A stretch of DNA of 64,000 nt from Adhaeribacter terrigena (GCF_016623615.1 NZ_JAEHFX010000002.1:1-64000), one strand, 5' to 3'; counted from the stretch's first letter, positions 31,518-40,255 are shown. Notes: generated by a model not told the origin, from the letters alone. Made by a program: numbers and translations.

Positions 31518-34148
31518 ATGAAAAACCTGTTGCTAGTAGCGCTGTTTTTGTTTTTCAGCCAAAGCATCTTTGCCCAACACGAAGGTCATAACATGCCGGC
31601 AAAACAAACGCAGCAACCCGCAATTTATACCTGCCCCATGCACCCCGAAGTGCAAAGCACCAAACCCGGCACCTGCCCGAAATGCGGTATGGCGCTGGTA
31701 AAACAGAAAACTAAAACTACTCCCACACCTAAAAAAGAATCCCAGCCAAAACCGGAATCGAAACCCACGAAAAAGCCTGCCGCTAAACCAGTAGCTCCTC
31801 CTAAAAAAACGGTACCGGTTAGCCAGGAAAAACCCAGGCCGCCGGTTACCAACCAGGACGTACAAACCGAACCTGTAGAAAAAGCCGGTCATAAAATGGA
31901 AAGCCCGGGCCAAGCGAGCCAGCCCAGAACGGTACGCTATGACTTGTATGTACATGATACGATCGTAAATTTTACCGGTGAAAATAAAAAGGCCATTGCC
32001 ATAAACGGCAGTATTCCGGCGCCAACCTTAACGTTTACCGAAGGCGATACCGCCGAAATTTACGTGCACAATAAAATGCATATGGAAACGTCCGTGCACT
32101 GGCACGGCGTTTTTCTGCCCAACCGGATGGATGGCGTGCCGTGGCTTACCCAAAAACCGATCAAGCCGCATAGCACCTATCTTTATAAATTTAAAGTTAT
32201 TCAGAACGGCACGTACTGGTATCACAGCCATACCCATTTCCAGGAACAAAGCGGCATGTACGGCTCCCTTGTTTTTCTCAAACGCAAGGAACCCGAAATT
32301 CCGGCCATCCCCATTGTTTTAAGCGACTGGACTGATATGAAACCCAAAGAAGTGGACCGCTCGCTGCACAGCGCCACCGACTGGTTTGCCATAAAAAAAG
32401 GCGCTACCCAGAGTTACGCCGAAGCGATCAGAAAAGGACATTTTACCACCAAGCTGAAGAACGAATGGAAACGCATGACCGCCATGGATGTGAGCGATGT
32501 GTATTACGAAAGATTTCTGATGAACGGAAAACCGGTAGCGGAAGCAACGCAGTTTAAAGCCGGCGATGAAGTGAAACTCAGGATCGTGAACGGCGGCGCT
32601 TCCACGTATTTCTGGCTTACTTACGCGGGCGGAAAACTGATGGTAGTAGCCAACGACGGAAACGACGTGGAACCCGTGGAAGTAGACCGCCTGATCATTG
32701 CGCCTTCCGAAACCTATGACGTGATCGTGACCATTCCCGAAGACATGCAATACGAATTTCTGGCTACTGCCGAAGACCGCAGCGGCTCAGCTTCGTTGTG
32801 GCTGGGCTACGGCCATAAAATGCCGGCTCAACCGCTCCGTAGCCTGAAATATTTCGAGGGCATGAAAATGATGAATGGCATGATGAAAATGAACGGCGAC
32901 ATGGAACCGATGGGCATGCAAATGAGCAACCAGCAAATGGACATGAACGCGGTTATGTACCCCGAAATTACCGGCGAAGAACAGAGTAAGAAAGCTAAAA
33001 AACTTTCCGGTAAAAAGGGTATGCCTGCGGCCTCAGAAACTAATAAGGCCAGAAAAGAAGATCCCCATGCAGGCCACCAGATGCCCGGTCAGGCGCAGGA
33101 TCACAGCATGCATCAAATGCCCATGAACGGTGAAGGAGACTTGGAAACCCTGAACTACGGCATGCTGCGGGCCACCGAAATAACCACCCTGAAACCCGGC
33201 CCGGAAAGGATCCTGCGCTTCGAACTTACCGGGAATATGAACCGCTACGTCTGGACGGTGGATAATAAAACGGTATCCGAATCGGATAGGATTCTCATTA
33301 AAAAAGGCGAGAACCTGAAGATCATCATGTTCAATAATTCGATGATGCGCCACCCCATGCATTTGCATGGCCACGATTTTAGGGTGCTGAACCGGCAAGG
33401 GGCATACGCGCCGCTCAAAAACGTGATAGACGTAATGCCCATGGAAACTGACACTATTGAGTTTGCGGCCACCGAGAGCGGCGACTGGTTTTTTCACTGC
33501 CATATTCTTTACCACATGATGAGCGGCATGGGCCGGATCTTCAGTTACGAAAATTCGCCGCCTAACCCGGAATTGCCCGATCAGAAAATGGCACAACGCA
33601 TGCTGAACCGCGACGATAAAAAGTTTCACCTGATGGGCATGGTGGGGCTGGAAACGAACGGCACCGACGGCGAAGTTATGCTGAACAGTACGCGCTACCG
33701 CATTTCCACCGAATGGCGGGTTGGTTTAAAGGCATCGCACGGGCTGGAAAGCGAAACGTATTTCGGGCGGTATTTCGGTAAAATGCAGTGGCTGTTTCCT
33801 TTTATTGGCTTCGATTATCATTACAACAGCGTGAAAAATGAATCGGAAGAAACGTTGTTGGGCCAGAAAAGCAATCAGTATAACCGCAAAGCGATAGTAG
33901 CCGGGGTGCAATACACCTTGCCCATGCTGGTGATATCGGAATTTCGGGTTGACAGTAAGGGGAAATTCCGGGTGCAGCTGATGCGGGAAGATATTCCGAT
34001 TTCGAGCCGCCTGCGCCTGAACCTGATGGGAAACTCCGATAAAGAATACATGGTTGGCCTGCGCTATATCGTTACCAAATATGTGGCGTTTTCCACACAT
34101 TATGACAGCGATATGGATACCGGCATTGGGGTAACAATTGTTTATTGA
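31518..34148 (+). CDS. Copper-resistance multicopper oxidase fused to metal-binding and beta-barrel-like modules
   Basis: 876 residues. Signal peptide 1-20; a heavy-metal-binding module at about 36-62 (YTCPMHPEVQ ... CPKCGMAL) of the type found on copper exporters; a Lys/Pro-rich linker to about 115; a CopA-type multicopper oxidase with copper ligands HWHG (194-197), WYHSHTH (about 235), HPMHLHGH (about 612) and HCHILYHMMSGM (about 660); and a last 180 residues of alternating beta strands (ETYFGRYFGKMQWLFPFIGF), resembling the CopB outer-membrane family. It probably oxidises Cu(I) outside the cytoplasm. An additional Met/His-rich segment lies at about 450-540. Confidence 0.88.
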   Translation: MKNLLLVALFLFFSQSIFAQHEGHNMPAKQTQQPAIYTCPMHPEVQSTKPGTCPKCGMALVKQKTKTTPTPKKESQPKPESKPTKKPAAKPVAPPKKTVPVSQEKPRPPVTNQDVQTEPVEKAGHKMESPGQASQPRTVRYDLYVHDTIVNFTGENKKAIAINGSIPAPTLTFTEGDTAEIYVHNKMHMETSVHWHGVFLPNRMDGVPWLTQKPIKPHSTYLYKFKVIQNGTYWYHSHTHFQEQSGMYGSLVFLKRKEPEIPAIPIVLSDWTDMKPKEVDRSLHSATDWFAIKKGATQSYAEAIRKGHFTTKLKNEWKRMTAMDVSDVYYERFLMNGKPVAEATQFKAGDEVKLRIVNGGASTYFWLTYAGGKLMVVANDGNDVEPVEVDRLIIAPSETYDVIVTIPEDMQYEFLATAEDRSGSASLWLGYGHKMPAQPLRSLKYFEGMKMMNGMMKMNGDMEPMGMQMSNQQMDMNAVMYPEITGEEQSKKAKKLSGKKGMPAASETNKARKEDPHAGHQMPGQAQDHSMHQMPMNGEGDLETLNYGMLRATEITTLKPGPERILRFELTGNMNRYVWTVDNKTVSESDRILIKKGENLKIIMFNNSMMRHPMHLHGHDFRVLNRQGAYAPLKNVIDVMPMETDTIEFAATESGDWFFHCHILYHMMSGMGRIFSYENSPPNPELPDQKMAQRMLNRDDKKFHLMGMVGLETNGTDGEVMLNSTRYRISTEWRVGLKASHGLESETYFGRYFGKMQWLFPFIGFDYHYNSVKNESEETLLGQKSNQYNRKAIVAGVQYTLPMLVISEFRVDSKGKFRVQLMREDIPISSRLRLNLMGNSDKEYMVGLRYIVTKYVAFSTHYDSDMDTGIGVTIVY

Positions 34149-34270
34149 TCTGAATTTCGCCGCTAAAACCTTTTAAAAACGAATAGCGAAAACGGCAGGT
34201 TAACCGCCTGAAAAACCCGAAAAATTAATGCTTATTCTAAGCAAAAACGAAGAGCAAAATCGAAATAAAT

Positions 34271-34582
34271 ATGGAAAGATTTCATTACCAATCAGCCGCC
34301 GAAGCCCTGAACGATTTGAAAGCAAGGGGTTATACGCTGGATTTTAACCTGGCCGGCGATTGCCTGAAATGCCCGCAAATGCAATTGCAGCTGCACCCCC
34401 AAGACTTTTCGATTGAAGAAGTATACCGTTTTGAGGGTATGAGTAATCAGGATGACAGTTCGGTGGTTTACGGAATAGCTTCGAAGTCCGGTGAAAAAGG
34501 CGTGCTGGTAGATGCCTACGGTGTGTACGCCGATTCTATGTCGCCGGAAATGGCTGCCAAGCTAAAGGAAAGCTACCGGTAA
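34271..34582 (+). CDS. Conserved small Bacteroidota protein, unknown
   Basis: 103 residues. The pattern AAEALNDLKARGYTLDFNL, DCLKCPQMQLQLHPQDFSIEEVYRF and VLVDAYGVYADSMSPEM is that of a small protein common in Bacteroidota that is often mis-labelled phosphoribosylpyrophosphate synthetase. It has none of the PRPP synthetase motifs. Soluble, no signal peptide. An exact-core 30-bp repeat lies within it (34403-34432). Confidence 0.8.
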   Translation: MERFHYQSAAEALNDLKARGYTLDFNLAGDCLKCPQMQLQLHPQDFSIEEVYRFEGMSNQDDSSVVYGIASKSGEKGVLVDAYGVYADSMSPEMAAKLKESYR

Positions 34583-34788
34583 CTATTTTCCATCCTAAAT
34601 GATCCGGATTGTTGCCATCTTACTCGGAAAAAGAGGCAAGGTTAAGAATAAAGGGCCCGCAAAATTGGCTGCAGACCTGCGTAATAATCAGGGTACTAAT
34701 ATTTTCAGGCTATTTGAGCCGAAATCATGAACCTGCGTTAGTGGTATTAAACGGCCACTGGCTGCGGAAACAATTGAATACCTGGATA

Positions 34789-35562
34789 CTAGTGGACAAC
34801 CATCATTTTCAGCATTTTGCTTTTGCCACCTTCCTTTAGATTTACAAAGTAAAGGCCGTTGCTGAGGTTGGTAGTATTTATTTTTATTTGGTTTTCACCG
34901 GTTGAAAGCGATCCGGAAAAAGCATCAGCAACTTTCTGGCCTACATGATTATAGACCTCGGCAGTAATTTTAGCTGGCTGTTTTAAACGGAGAGTAATTG
35001 TAGCGTTAGTTCCCGACGGATTTGGGGAAATGGAAGCACCTGAAAATGGGCCCTGGGCTTCGGCAAGGCCCATAGTGGTTGACAAGGCAGCGGTGATCGC
35101 ATTCTTTAGGCTGGTTTGGTTTACGCTGTTGTTAGCATTGTAATGCACAGCATAATTTGGTCCTCCTAAAACCACCACTTTGGGCATTCCGGTAGAGCCA
35201 TAATGGTTCATATTTATGGCAGAGTTTGAAAACCGGGTAGTATTGTTTAATCCGTTAGTTGTTGCCCAGGTATCGAGCGCCGCGCAGGTGGTATTGGCGT
35301 AATCATCCACCAAATACATTACCACTTTATTCGGGTTAGTGTTTTGGAAGCCCTGCACCACATTGTAAGTTGTAACTGCCGGGCCCACGCAGGCATGGCA
35401 AGGCATAACCCAAGAAAGTACGATCACTTTTCCGCCATCTAATTCGTTGAAAAGCGTATGGGAATTGCCGGCACAATCGTTGGCCGTAAAATTGGTTGCA
35501 GTTTGGGCGAAAGCAAATTTGGTTAAAAACAAGGCGAATAAAACCAGTAAATGTCTTTTCAT
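34789..35562 (-). CDS. Secreted thioredoxin-like protein with T9SS sorting domain
   Basis: 257 residues. Signal peptide 1-19; thioredoxin-like fold about 25-160 with a CxxC active site CHAC (SWVMPCHACVGPA), a cis-Pro region GMPKVVVLGG, and a C-terminal type A sorting domain from about 175 (ISPNPSGTNATITL ... GLYFVNLKEGGKSKMLKM). It should act outside the cell as a redox protein after type IX export. It lies on the minus strand between unrelated genes. Confidence 0.88.
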   Translation of the reverse strand: MKRHLLVLFALFLTKFAFAQTATNFTANDCAGNSHTLFNELDGGKVIVLSWVMPCHACVGPAVTTYNVVQGFQNTNPNKVVMYLVDDYANTTCAALDTWATTNGLNNTTRFSNSAINMNHYGSTGMPKVVVLGGPNYAVHYNANNSVNQTSLKNAITAALSTTMGLAEAQGPFSGASISPNPSGTNATITLRLKQPAKITAEVYNHVGQKVADAFSGSLSTGENQIKINTTNLSNGLYFVNLKEGGKSKMLKMMVVH

Positions 35563-35644
35563 ATTTTCAATGGTTAGCAGTTATAGCAAGGATCGGAACT
35601 TAAATTTAAGCAAATTACCAATACGGGGGAAATTTATTCTTAAA

Positions 35645-35678
35645 AGCAGAAGGCCAGCTGTATAGCTGGCCTTCTGCT
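35645..35678. terminator. Perfect 15-bp hairpin, probable terminator
   Basis: AGCAGAAGGCCAGCT (35645-35659) pairs exactly with 35664-35678, 4-base loop. T-rich sequence follows on the minus strand side only (TTTTAAGAATAAATTT), so it may end transcripts coming from 36432. Confidence 0.65.
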
Positions 35679-35739
35679 GAAAATATCCCGTTTAAAAGGT
35701 TACATTATTTCGGCCTTAAACCGGCTGCCCGCACCAGTT

Positions 35740-35877
35740 TTACAGATAAGCTTCGTTTAGTTCTTCGGTTGAAACCGTTAATATTTTTTGTGCATTACTG
35801 GTAGCTACGTGCCAATCTTTTATAGCAGTATCTCTCTTCAGAAGAAGTGTTGTTTTTTTGCAGCATTTCAAGGTTGG
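35740..35877 (-). pseudogene. Relic of a heavy-metal-associated (HMA) small protein
   Basis: On the minus strand a frame without a start codon encodes AIKDWHVATSNAQKILTVS followed by TEELNEAYL and a stop (35740-35742); upstream it is closed by a stop at 35875-35877. The pattern IKxWxVxxxNxxKILTV is that of the C-terminal half of small HMA copper-binding proteins common in Bacteroidota. The N-terminal CxxC half is absent or decayed. Recognised by eye, so moderate confidence. Confidence 0.45.
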
Positions 35878-35892
35878 CTATGTGCGGAAAGG

Positions 35893-35922
35893 TACTTTTT
35901 ACCCCTGAAAACATAGCGTTTT
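35893..35922 (-). repeat. 30-bp uptake-signal-like repeat
   Basis: Exact minus-strand core (TAGCGTTTT) with distal arm TACTTTTT. Intergenic, beside the HMA relic. Confidence 0.7.
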
Positions 35923-36018
35923 TTAGCTGAAGCAAGCCGGAATTTTTTTCTGAAATAGCCAAGAAGACAAGCTGTTGGAACTGCTACAAATTCAACGCCG
36001 GAATACTTTGTCTTACCT

Positions 36019-36432
36019 TCAGGCTTTTTTGGGAATTTCGCCGCTGGGCCCCTCGTAATGAACAAAAATACTGATCCAGAGCGCTCGGGATAACCGGAAA
36101 ATAACGGGTAAAAATCCGATGATCGTTACCAGCAACACCCCGAGCATTAAAGTGGTGCTTACATCTTCCAGAAACTGGTAAAGCACCACCATGGCCGCCA
36201 GAAAAACAGCCACGTTAAAAGCAAAACTTACGTACATGGCTCCGAAATAATAACCTGGCTCCGGTTCAAAGGTTTGTCCGCAGTTGGCGCAGTTTGAGTG
36301 CATATCGGCAAAACTGGTGGTGTATAAAGTGCCTTTCGGGAACATGTTTCCTTCGCGGCACCGCGGGCATTTGGTATGCAGTATGGCAGATAATAATGAT
36401 TTTGACTGACTCATAACGTTCGTTGATTTCAA
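36019..36432 (-). CDS. DUF983 membrane protein
   Basis: 137 residues. Two zinc-finger-like pairs, CPRCREGNMF (about 23-32) and CANCGQTFEPEPGYYFGAM (about 48-66), are followed by two membrane helices (about 70-90 and 95-115). This is the DUF983 family layout. Its function is unknown. A second ATG six codons in (MSQSKSLL) could be the true start. Confidence 0.87.
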   Translation of the reverse strand: MKSTNVMSQSKSLLSAILHTKCPRCREGNMFPKGTLYTTSFADMHSNCANCGQTFEPEPGYYFGAMYVSFAFNVAVFLAAMVVLYQFLEDVSTTLMLGVLLVTIIGFLPVIFRLSRALWISIFVHYEGPSGEIPKKA

Positions 36433-36533
36433 GATAACACTACAAAATTACGCCTGAAAACCGGTAAACCGACGTAACAATTAACCCTTTTAACTGGACT
36501 TTTCAGCCGCAGAAATGAGGGTGCCAGAAGTGG

Positions 36534-37466
36534 ATGAACGAAAAGTTATTAGTTATTCCTACCTTAGTTTCCCCGAAAATTAGTTGCATGCCGAAGGAAC
36601 AAATACCGATTTACCAGATCCAGGATTTTAAAGCTCAGACCCAGAAGGAACGCTATTTTTACGCAAGCACGCTGGCCAAACACCTGGAAGAGCATTTATT
36701 TGCCCGCGAACCGCACAAACACGCCTTTTACATCGTTTTGCTTTTAACGCAGGGAAGCGGCACGCATACCATCGATTTTAAAAAATATGAAGTCCGGCCC
36801 AATACGGTTTTCTTTATGAAACCCGGGCAGGTGCATAACTGGGAGCTTTCCGATGATGCCGACGGCGTAATCATTTTCTTTACTTCCGAATTTTACCTGC
36901 AGGAGTTTCCGCACCGGAAACTGTACGATTTTCCTTTTTTTAATGCCCTGCTTTACCAGCCGGTGCTGCATGTTTCGGAAGCCGGAAAAAGCTTGTTGCT
37001 ACAGACTTGTAAGGCCCTGCAGGCGGAATATGCCGGTAAGGCATTGCGGCGGAACGAAATGCTTAGCTGCCAGCTGAATGTGTTATTGATCCAGTTAACC
37101 CGCATCTACAGTACACGGGCCGAGATCGTGGAAATGCCGGGCGGCGAATTGGTGCTTTTACAGGCTTTGGAACAGTTAATCGAGCAGCATTTTAAAGCGC
37201 ATTTGCCGGTAACGTTTTATTCCGAACAGTTAAACCTGACCACCAGGCATCTGAACGAGATCTGCAAGCGGTCTCTAGGCAAAACCACCACCGAACTGCT
37301 CCAGGAACGTTTGCTGCTGGAAGCCCAACGCTTATTGGTACACTCTGAACTCACCAGCTCCCAGATCGCCACCGAACTGGGTTATTTCGATACCACGTAC
37401 TTTTTCCGGTTTTTTAAAAAGCATACCGGGCAAACGCCGGAGCAGTTTAGAAGTGAGGCGAAGTGA
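36534..37466 (+). CDS. AraC-family transcriptional regulator
   Basis: 310 residues. N-terminal cupin-type sensing domain (HKHAFYIVLLLTQGSGTHTI, KPGQVHNWEL) and a C-terminal AraC DNA-binding domain (about 215-308) with two helix-turn-helix units ending IATELGYFDTTYFFRFFKKH and TPEQFR. An ATG at 36588 (MPKEQIPIYQ) is a plausible alternative start. Target and ligand are unknown; the neighbours give no clue. Confidence 0.9.
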   Translation: MNEKLLVIPTLVSPKISCMPKEQIPIYQIQDFKAQTQKERYFYASTLAKHLEEHLFAREPHKHAFYIVLLLTQGSGTHTIDFKKYEVRPNTVFFMKPGQVHNWELSDDADGVIIFFTSEFYLQEFPHRKLYDFPFFNALLYQPVLHVSEAGKSLLLQTCKALQAEYAGKALRRNEMLSCQLNVLLIQLTRIYSTRAEIVEMPGGELVLLQALEQLIEQHFKAHLPVTFYSEQLNLTTRHLNEICKRSLGKTTTELLQERLLLEAQRLLVHSELTSSQIATELGYFDTTYFFRFFKKHTGQTPEQFRSEAK

Positions 37467-37781
37467 AGCAATCACAGAAGTTGTGGAGGAAATAGAGATG
37501 AGTTTTCATTCGAGGAGCTTTCGCCAGAAACTCAAAAAATCTGGATTGAAACAGGAATGGTAAATTCAGTAGAATGCTTCTTCTTTGTTGTGAATGTAAT
37601 GAGCTTTTAGCAATCTTTGAAATAGAAGAATTAAAATTGAAAACCAGGTAACTCTGGTTTTTTGCGAATAAAATTTTGTATATAGAGTAATAATTTAATA
37701 AACTGGAAAAGCTAAGTACAAACTTAATGCAGATAACCGTAGTAGTGTTGTTTATCCCGTAATTAGTATTAATTAAAATCT
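37467..37781. other. Intergenic region with a terminator and a possible gene relic
   Basis: A frame open from 37467 to a TAG at 37608-37610 contains EELSPETQKIWIETGMVNS but no convincing start, so it may be a leftover of a small gene. The terminator at 37640-37663 follows. The rest is AT-rich and probably holds the promoter of the lipoprotein gene. Confidence 0.35.
37640..37663 (+). terminator. Intrinsic terminator
   Basis: AAAACCAG pairs with CTGGTTTT around a 6-base loop and ends in six T residues. Confidence 0.75.
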
Positions 37782-38669
37782 ATGAAGATAAAATATTTTG
37801 GCTTGATGCTTTTTTTATGTGCTTTCCAAAATTGTAACCAAAAAAAGGATGCTTCTCAACAGAGTCTTCTTAAAGAGAAACAAAGCGAAATAAGTTTTAG
37901 CCGTATCAATGAGAAAGAGCGGATTGATTGGAAGAAAATTGAAGTAACGGTAAGTGAGACAGAACGATCAAAGGCTGTAGAAAAACTTAAGAAGCACTTT
38001 GAATATATTTTTAATAATGAATATTATTCAGGTCAGCCATTCGAAAGAACTATCCATTTTTTAGATTTAAATGGTGATAAAGTCTTGGATGTGATTGTAG
38101 AAGGCTACAGCGGAGCTGAATCAGATAATACTCAAATTTTCCTTGCGGAAAACAATGATTTTAAAAAAGTATTAGAGAAATCCCAATACGTTAAATCAAT
38201 TAAAATAAAGGATGGACAACTAGAATCTTTAACGATGTTAGATTTTGGTTGCTGTGCTGAATACGTGGAATATGAAACCAAGTATAAAATCACTTCTTCT
38301 TTCTCCGCTACACCAATTAATCAAAAAGCAATAGCTTCGTTTGAGAAGAAGCCAAAAAACAGCTTTCTTAAGAAACCTAAATCTATATTCATTCTTCAAG
38401 AGAATACAGCGTTAAGGTCTTCTCCAATTTTTGATGATACTTCAACCGTAATTTACGACTCAGAAGGAACTGGTAATGTTTTAGCAAAGTATCCTGAAAA
38501 TTCTCCAGGATTTGCTTGGGTGTCGGAAACTGATAGCAATGGTAAAAAATGGTGGTATGTAGAAATTCAACCCGTTAAATCTGTAAAAGAAAGTTTGCTC
38601 TACCAAAAAGATGATATCCCTACAAATGGGATGGGATGGATGAGAGAAGATCAATTTGGAGTTAAGTAA
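37782..38669 (+). CDS. Unknown lipoprotein with SH3-like C-terminus
   Basis: 295 residues. Lipoprotein signal with Cys18 in the context LCAFQNC. The middle has a VCBS/EF-hand-like segment (HFLDLNGDKVLDVIVEGYSG, about 92-111). The C-terminal 100 residues (ENTALRSSPIFDD ... WWYVEI) look like a bacterial SH3 module. I know no function. The gene is AT-rich and has no copy of the 30-bp repeat, unlike most neighbours, and sits between the AraC gene and an IS element beside a tRNA gene, so recent acquisition is possible. Confidence 0.7.
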   Translation: MKIKYFGLMLFLCAFQNCNQKKDASQQSLLKEKQSEISFSRINEKERIDWKKIEVTVSETERSKAVEKLKKHFEYIFNNEYYSGQPFERTIHFLDLNGDKVLDVIVEGYSGAESDNTQIFLAENNDFKKVLEKSQYVKSIKIKDGQLESLTMLDFGCCAEYVEYETKYKITSSFSATPINQKAIASFEKKPKNSFLKKPKSIFILQENTALRSSPIFDDTSTVIYDSEGTGNVLAKYPENSPGFAWVSETDSNGKKWWYVEIQPVKSVKESLLYQKDDIPTNGMGWMREDQFGVK

Positions 38670-38752
38670 AAACAACTCATACCAACAAAACTTAAAGCAC
38701 ATTAAAACGTGCCTTACCCAGTATGGTAATAGAAAATTATAAAAAATAATCT

Positions 38753-39540
38753 GGTAGAGGTTCAGAAAGTATGATTGGATAAAAAAAGGCAGTGAAGTGT
38801 TTAAGATGATGGAATGTTCGAAGTCCACATCAAAATAAACTGTCCTCACTGCCAGAGCAGCAAGATAGTAAAAAACGGAAAGAAAAAGAACGGCGCTCAG
38901 AATCTGTTGTGCCGAGCTTGCGGGAAGCAGTTTCAGCCTGTTTATCAGTACAAGGGTGCAGATCCGGGGGTGAAACAGACCATTTTGCGTCTTTTGGAGA
39001 GGAATAATGGCATCCGCGATATTGAGCAGATCCTGGGAATAAGCCGTAATTGCGTACTCAAAACGCTATTGGATCAAGGGAATGAGATCCAGATCAAGCC
39101 TTGGTTCAAGCATTATAAGTCAGTTCAGATAGATGAAGTGTGGAGTTATGTGGGCAGGCGCAAGAAAGGCAAATACTGGCTTTTATATGCTTACTGTCCT
39201 GAAAGCGATGAAATTCTGGCGTATGTGTGCGGCAGCAGAAGTGCTAAAACGGTACGGGCTTTAATGAAAAAACTGCAGGGAATAGAAATTGAGGAATTCT
39301 GCACCGACCATTGGAAAGCCTTTGCTCAGGTTTTGCCGGAGGAAAAGCACAAGATAGGTAAAGCTTATACCAAAAACATAGAAGGCGTAAATACCTGCAT
39401 CAGAGCCAGAAACAGGCGTTTTGTAAGAAAAACCACCTGCTTCTCAAAGAAAAAAGAAAACCACTTAGCTGCTTTAAATATAATGTTCAACTACCGAAAT
39501 AACCATAAAGCAAAGCATCATACTTTCTGAACCACTACCA
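38753..39540 (+). mobile_element. Complete IS1-family insertion sequence
   Basis: 788 bp. Terminal inverted repeats of 23 bp (38753-38775, GGTAGAGGTTCAGAAAGTAT...; 39518-39540 as the complement) match at 22 of 23 positions. They are flanked by identical 8-bp target duplications AATAATCT (38745-38752 and 39541-39548). One intact transposase gene lies inside. The intact ends and duplication mean a recent and probably still mobile insertion. Confidence 0.95.
38814..39530 (+). CDS. IS1-family transposase, single-frame InsAB
   Basis: 238 residues. N-terminal zinc finger (CPHCQSSKIVKNG ... CRACGKQF) as in InsA; DDE-type catalytic part as in InsB: QIDEVWSYVGRRKKGKYWLLYAY, SAKTVRALMKKLQ, CTDHWKAFAQVLP and EEKHKIGKAYTKNIEGVN. 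In classical IS1 the two parts are joined by programmed frameshifting; here they form one continuous frame, as in other single-ORF IS1 members. It carries one exact-core 30-bp motif (39246-39275) within the conserved SAKTVR region. Confidence 0.95.
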   Translation: MFEVHIKINCPHCQSSKIVKNGKKKNGAQNLLCRACGKQFQPVYQYKGADPGVKQTILRLLERNNGIRDIEQILGISRNCVLKTLLDQGNEIQIKPWFKHYKSVQIDEVWSYVGRRKKGKYWLLYAYCPESDEILAYVCGSRSAKTVRALMKKLQGIEIEEFCTDHWKAFAQVLPEEKHKIGKAYTKNIEGVNTCIRARNRRFVRKTTCFSKKKENHLAALNIMFNYRNNHKAKHHTF

Positions 39541-39570
39541 ATAATCTACAAACCGTCCTCTAAAAACAAA

Positions 39571-39605
39571 AAAGCCTTGTAAATATCTAATTTACAAGGC
39601 CTTAT
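39571..39605 (-). terminator. Terminator after tRNA-Leu
   Basis: CCTTGTAAAT pairs with ATTTACAAGG (39576-39585 with 39591-39600). Read on the minus strand, a T run follows (GGCTTTTTTG). It lies just 3' of the tRNA. Confidence 0.75.
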
Positions 39606-39618
39606 AATGTGTAATAGT

Positions 39619-39702
39619 ACCCAGAGCCGGGGTCGAACCGGCACATCCGTGAAGATATTGGTGTTTGAGACCAACGCGTCTACCGATTCCGCCATCTGGG
39701 CA
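39619..39702 (-). tRNA. tRNA-Leu (CAA)
   Basis: On the minus strand the acceptor GCCCAGA pairs with TCTGGGT (G-U at the first pair), followed by discriminator A. The anticodon stem TTGGT/ACCAA holds the loop CTCAAAC with anticodon CAA, reading leucine UUG. A long variable arm (TATCTTCACGGATGT) confirms a class II tRNA. The 3' CCA is not encoded. The IS element inserted 70 bases beyond its 3' end. Confidence 0.95.
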
Positions 39703-39721
39703 TTTGGTAGCCACTCCTTTT

Positions 39722-40255
39722 TCAGAAACGGTTTGCAAATGTAGCCAAGGTTTCTTTAATGCGCAAGAGGTATTTGCGTTTCAGGTAATAATTTTTTACT
39801 TGTTCCAGCGCAGCAGGTTTTTCAGTTTCCGGCAGGTTTTCGTATTGCTCCAGCACGGGTCTGGTTTTGTTTTCCAGCGCATTCCAGATCTCTGAAAAGC
39901 CAGCCTGCAACGTGGCCACTGCTTCCGGCTCAAATTCGAATTCCAGCTCCATCAGCTTTTCGTTCAGCTCCATTACTTCCATCAGGAAAATGGGCGGCAA
40001 TTCGTTCTTGGTGTTTTCGCCGGTTAAGTTATGCTGCTCCAGAATATAAGCCAGGCGGCTTTCGAAATTGCTGAGTGTTTTATAGGCGTTGGTGTTCAGG
40101 GTAGAAAGCTCCAGGATTTCGCGCTGTTTTTCCGGCGCAGCGGTGGCATGAAAATCGGGGTGATATTTACGGCTGTACTCATAAAATTTTGCCTTCACCA
40201 GTTTTTCATCCGGGAAAAAGCTTTCCGGCAGGCCGTAAAATTCAAAGTAATTCAT
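39722..40255 (-). CDS. hscB: Fe-S cluster co-chaperone HscB
   Basis: 177 residues. N-terminal J domain with YHPDF (HPD at 32-34), then the HscB C-terminal helical domain with the ISCU-binding pattern FLMEVMELNEKLMEL (about 90-105). It recruits HscA/DnaK to the IscU scaffold during Fe-S cluster assembly. Typical length for the family. It starts the run of minus-strand genes beside the tRNA. Confidence 0.92.
   Translation of the reverse strand: MNYFEFYGLPESFFPDEKLVKAKFYEYSRKYHPDFHATAAPEKQREILELSTLNTNAYKTLSNFESRLAYILEQHNLTGENTKNELPPIFLMEVMELNEKLMELEFEFEPEAVATLQAGFSEIWNALENKTRPVLEQYENLPETEKPAALEQVKNYYLKRKYLLRIKETLATFANRF

Noticed and set aside
33267-33296. Exact core AAAACGGTA in the copper oxidase gene
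   Set aside because: Neither A/T tract is present, so I do not count it as a copy; it is the one exact core without arms.
33033-33629. 198-residue minus-strand reading frame
   Set aside because: Antisense to the multicopper oxidase, whose copper motifs are encoded there; the frame is open only because of codon bias.
34609-34839. 76-residue plus-strand frame
   Set aside because: It runs into the end of the convergent thioredoxin-like gene and shows no domain; probably chance.
38711-38725. TACCCAG near the lipoprotein gene as an attachment site copied from the tRNA-Leu end
   Set aside because: Only 7 bases match, too few to support an integrated island.
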